Below, in pieces: positions 63,089-64,000 of a stretch of 64,000 bases of DNA. The position numbers and the translations under genes are program-made. Under the pieces are notes generated by a model. It made no database searches. It saw only the letters and a program-made list of their open reading frames with translations, and was not told the DNA's origin. Every line of letters begins with the position of its first letter. Position 1 is the stretch's first letter. Origin of the DNA: Bog-473 sp963809715 (GTDB taxonomy: Bacteria; Actinomycetota; Acidimicrobiia; Acidimicrobiales; RAAP-2); NCBI GenBank assembly GCA_963809715.1, contig CAWEKO010000009.1:186001-250000 (forward strand), given 5' to 3'.

Positions 63089-64000
63089 TCACAATGACTG
63101 GATGAGTCGCTCCACCCGCTCGTCGTGCGACTTGAACGGGTCCTTGAGCAGGACGGTTCGTTGGGCCTGGTCGTTCAGCTTGAGGTGCACCCAGTCCACG
63201 GTGAAGTCACGCCGACGTTCCTTCGCTCTTTTCACGAATGCGCCACGCAACCGGGCCCGGGTCGTCTCGGGTGGTTTGACCATGGCCTCGCCGATGGCCT
63301 CGTCGGTGCAGATGCGCTCCATCTCGTCCCGTTGCTGCAACTTGTAGAACAAGCCCCGGCTGCGGTCGACGTCGTGGTACATCAGATCGATCATGGCCAC
63401 CTTGGGGTGGGAGAGGGAGATGTCGTGCCGTTCCCGCACCTGCTCGACCAGGCGGTGCTTGGCCACCCAGTCGCATTCCCGCCACAACGAGGTGGGGTCG
63501 GCCTCCAACCCCTTCAGACAGTGTTCCCACATGTCGAGGGCCTTGTCCTCCTCGGGCGACAGCCCACGGCGCTCCCGGAACTTCAGCGCCCGCTCGAGGT
63601 ATTCGGTCTGAATGTCGAGCGCGCGCATCTCGCGTCCATTGGCCAGGCGAACCCGGCGCTGGCACGTGATGTCATGGCTGATCTCGCGGATGGCCCGGAT
63701 CGGGTTCTCCAGAGTCAGGTCCCGCAGCACGGTCGCCGAGTCCTCGAGCATGGCCAGGAGGATCGAGGTCGTCCCGATCTTGAGGAACGTCGCGTACTCC
63801 GACATGTTCGAGTCGCCGACGATCACGTGCAGGCGGCGGAAGCGCTCGGCGTCGGCGTGGGGTTCGTCCCGTGTGTTGATGATGGGGCGGCTCCGGGTCG
63901 TGGCCGAGGAGACGCCCTCCCAGATGTGCTCGGCCCGCTGACTGAGACAGAACACAGCGCCCCGAGCTGTCTGGAGCACCTTGCCGGCTCCGGCGTAAAT
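63089..64000 (-). CDS. pafA: Pup--protein ligase PafA, 3' part
   Basis: At least 303 residues; the 5' end lies beyond the window. Ligates the small protein Pup to lysines of targets for the proteasome. Seen: ARGAVFCLSQRAEHIWEG, SRPIINTRDEPHADAERFRRLHVIVGDSNMSE, and RVRLANGREMRALDIQTEYL, then SRGLFYKLQQRDEMERI, all closer to PafA than to its relative Dop. In mycobacteria pafB and pafC lie between pafA and tatA; here tatA follows directly. Confidence 0.93.
   Translation of the reverse strand: MYAGAGKVLQTARGAVFCLSQRAEHIWEGVSSATTRSRPIINTRDEPHADAERFRRLHVIVGDSNMSEYATFLKIGTTSILLAMLEDSATVLRDLTLENPIRAIREISHDITCQRRVRLANGREMRALDIQTEYLERALKFRERRGLSPEEDKALDMWEHCLKGLEADPTSLWRECDWVAKHRLVEQVRERHDISLSHPKVAMIDLMYHDVDRSRGLFYKLQQRDEMERICTDEAIGEAMVKPPETTRARLRGAFVKRAKERRRDFTVDWVHLKLNDQAQRTVLLKDPFKSHDERVERLIQSL

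Overview
The window is 64 kb of a high-GC Actinomycetota chromosome. It carries a pupylation ligase (pafA), a DUF4193 zinc-ribbon gene, a gcvH / FHA / MerR / DUF151 block, a tatA-tatC-helY block, and many genes with no Shine-Dalgarno sequence that sit directly behind a TANNNT -10 box. A class I aldolase, a large two-domain ThyX and an NDP-sugar transferase/phosphomutase fusion, together with the absence of mycolic-acid genes, fit class Acidimicrobiia. The class is an inference.

Layout. 0-1.3 kb: 3' end of a 23S rRNA gene, 5S rRNA and its terminator. 1.8-6.3 kb: a basic TPR protein, an L,D-transpeptidase and a divergent class I fructose-bisphosphate aldolase, with a triple PhoP-like direct repeat between the last two. 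6.6-9.5 kb: korAB, a 2-oxoacid:ferredoxin oxidoreductase. 9.6-14.6 kb: SRPBCC, DUF1015, pgsA and the nucleotidyltransferase/phosphomutase fusion. 14.6-18 kb: gcvH, zinc-ribbon FHA protein, MerR regulator, DUF151 protein and a lipoprotein. 18-25.4 kb: quinone oxidoreductase, S9 peptidase, polytopic membrane protein, thiD and thiG (divergent), and a histidine phosphatase. 25.4-30 kb: an iron ABC transporter operon behind a promoter overlapped by an iron-box-like palindrome, with a probable small first gene broken by one base. 30-35.3 kb: second MerR gene, a nuclease-like small protein, gcvT, a tandem glycine riboswitch and gcvP.

35.3-36.3 kb: two overlapping crcB fluoride-channel genes behind a fluoride riboswitch. 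36.3-39.2 kb: an SDR and a frameshifted helD with tandem hairpins in its leader. 39.5-45 kb: a GNAT gene, then a tightly coupled minus-strand cassette (alcohol dehydrogenase, SDR, sulfotransferase, metallo-beta-lactamase-fold hydrolase with two frameshifts, VOC protein). 45.3-51.4 kb: a MacAB-type exporter with two HlyD-like adaptors and a secreted protein, all with Gly/Phe-rich tails. 51.4-57.5 kb: VOC, pyrophosphatase, NTF2-like, an HtrA-type protease that also has a Gly/Phe tail, a Gly/Arg-rich protein, GNAT, and a DUF4193 pair. 57.8-64 kb: a duplicated ThyX-like protein, helY, tatC, tatA and the 3' part of pafA.

Glycine breakdown is divided between two loci 13 kb apart, one of them under riboswitch control. 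Iron and fluoride each have a recognisable sensor in front of their transporter. Five one-base indels at short G or C runs break otherwise good genes. They look more like sequence errors than natural decay, but reads are needed to decide.
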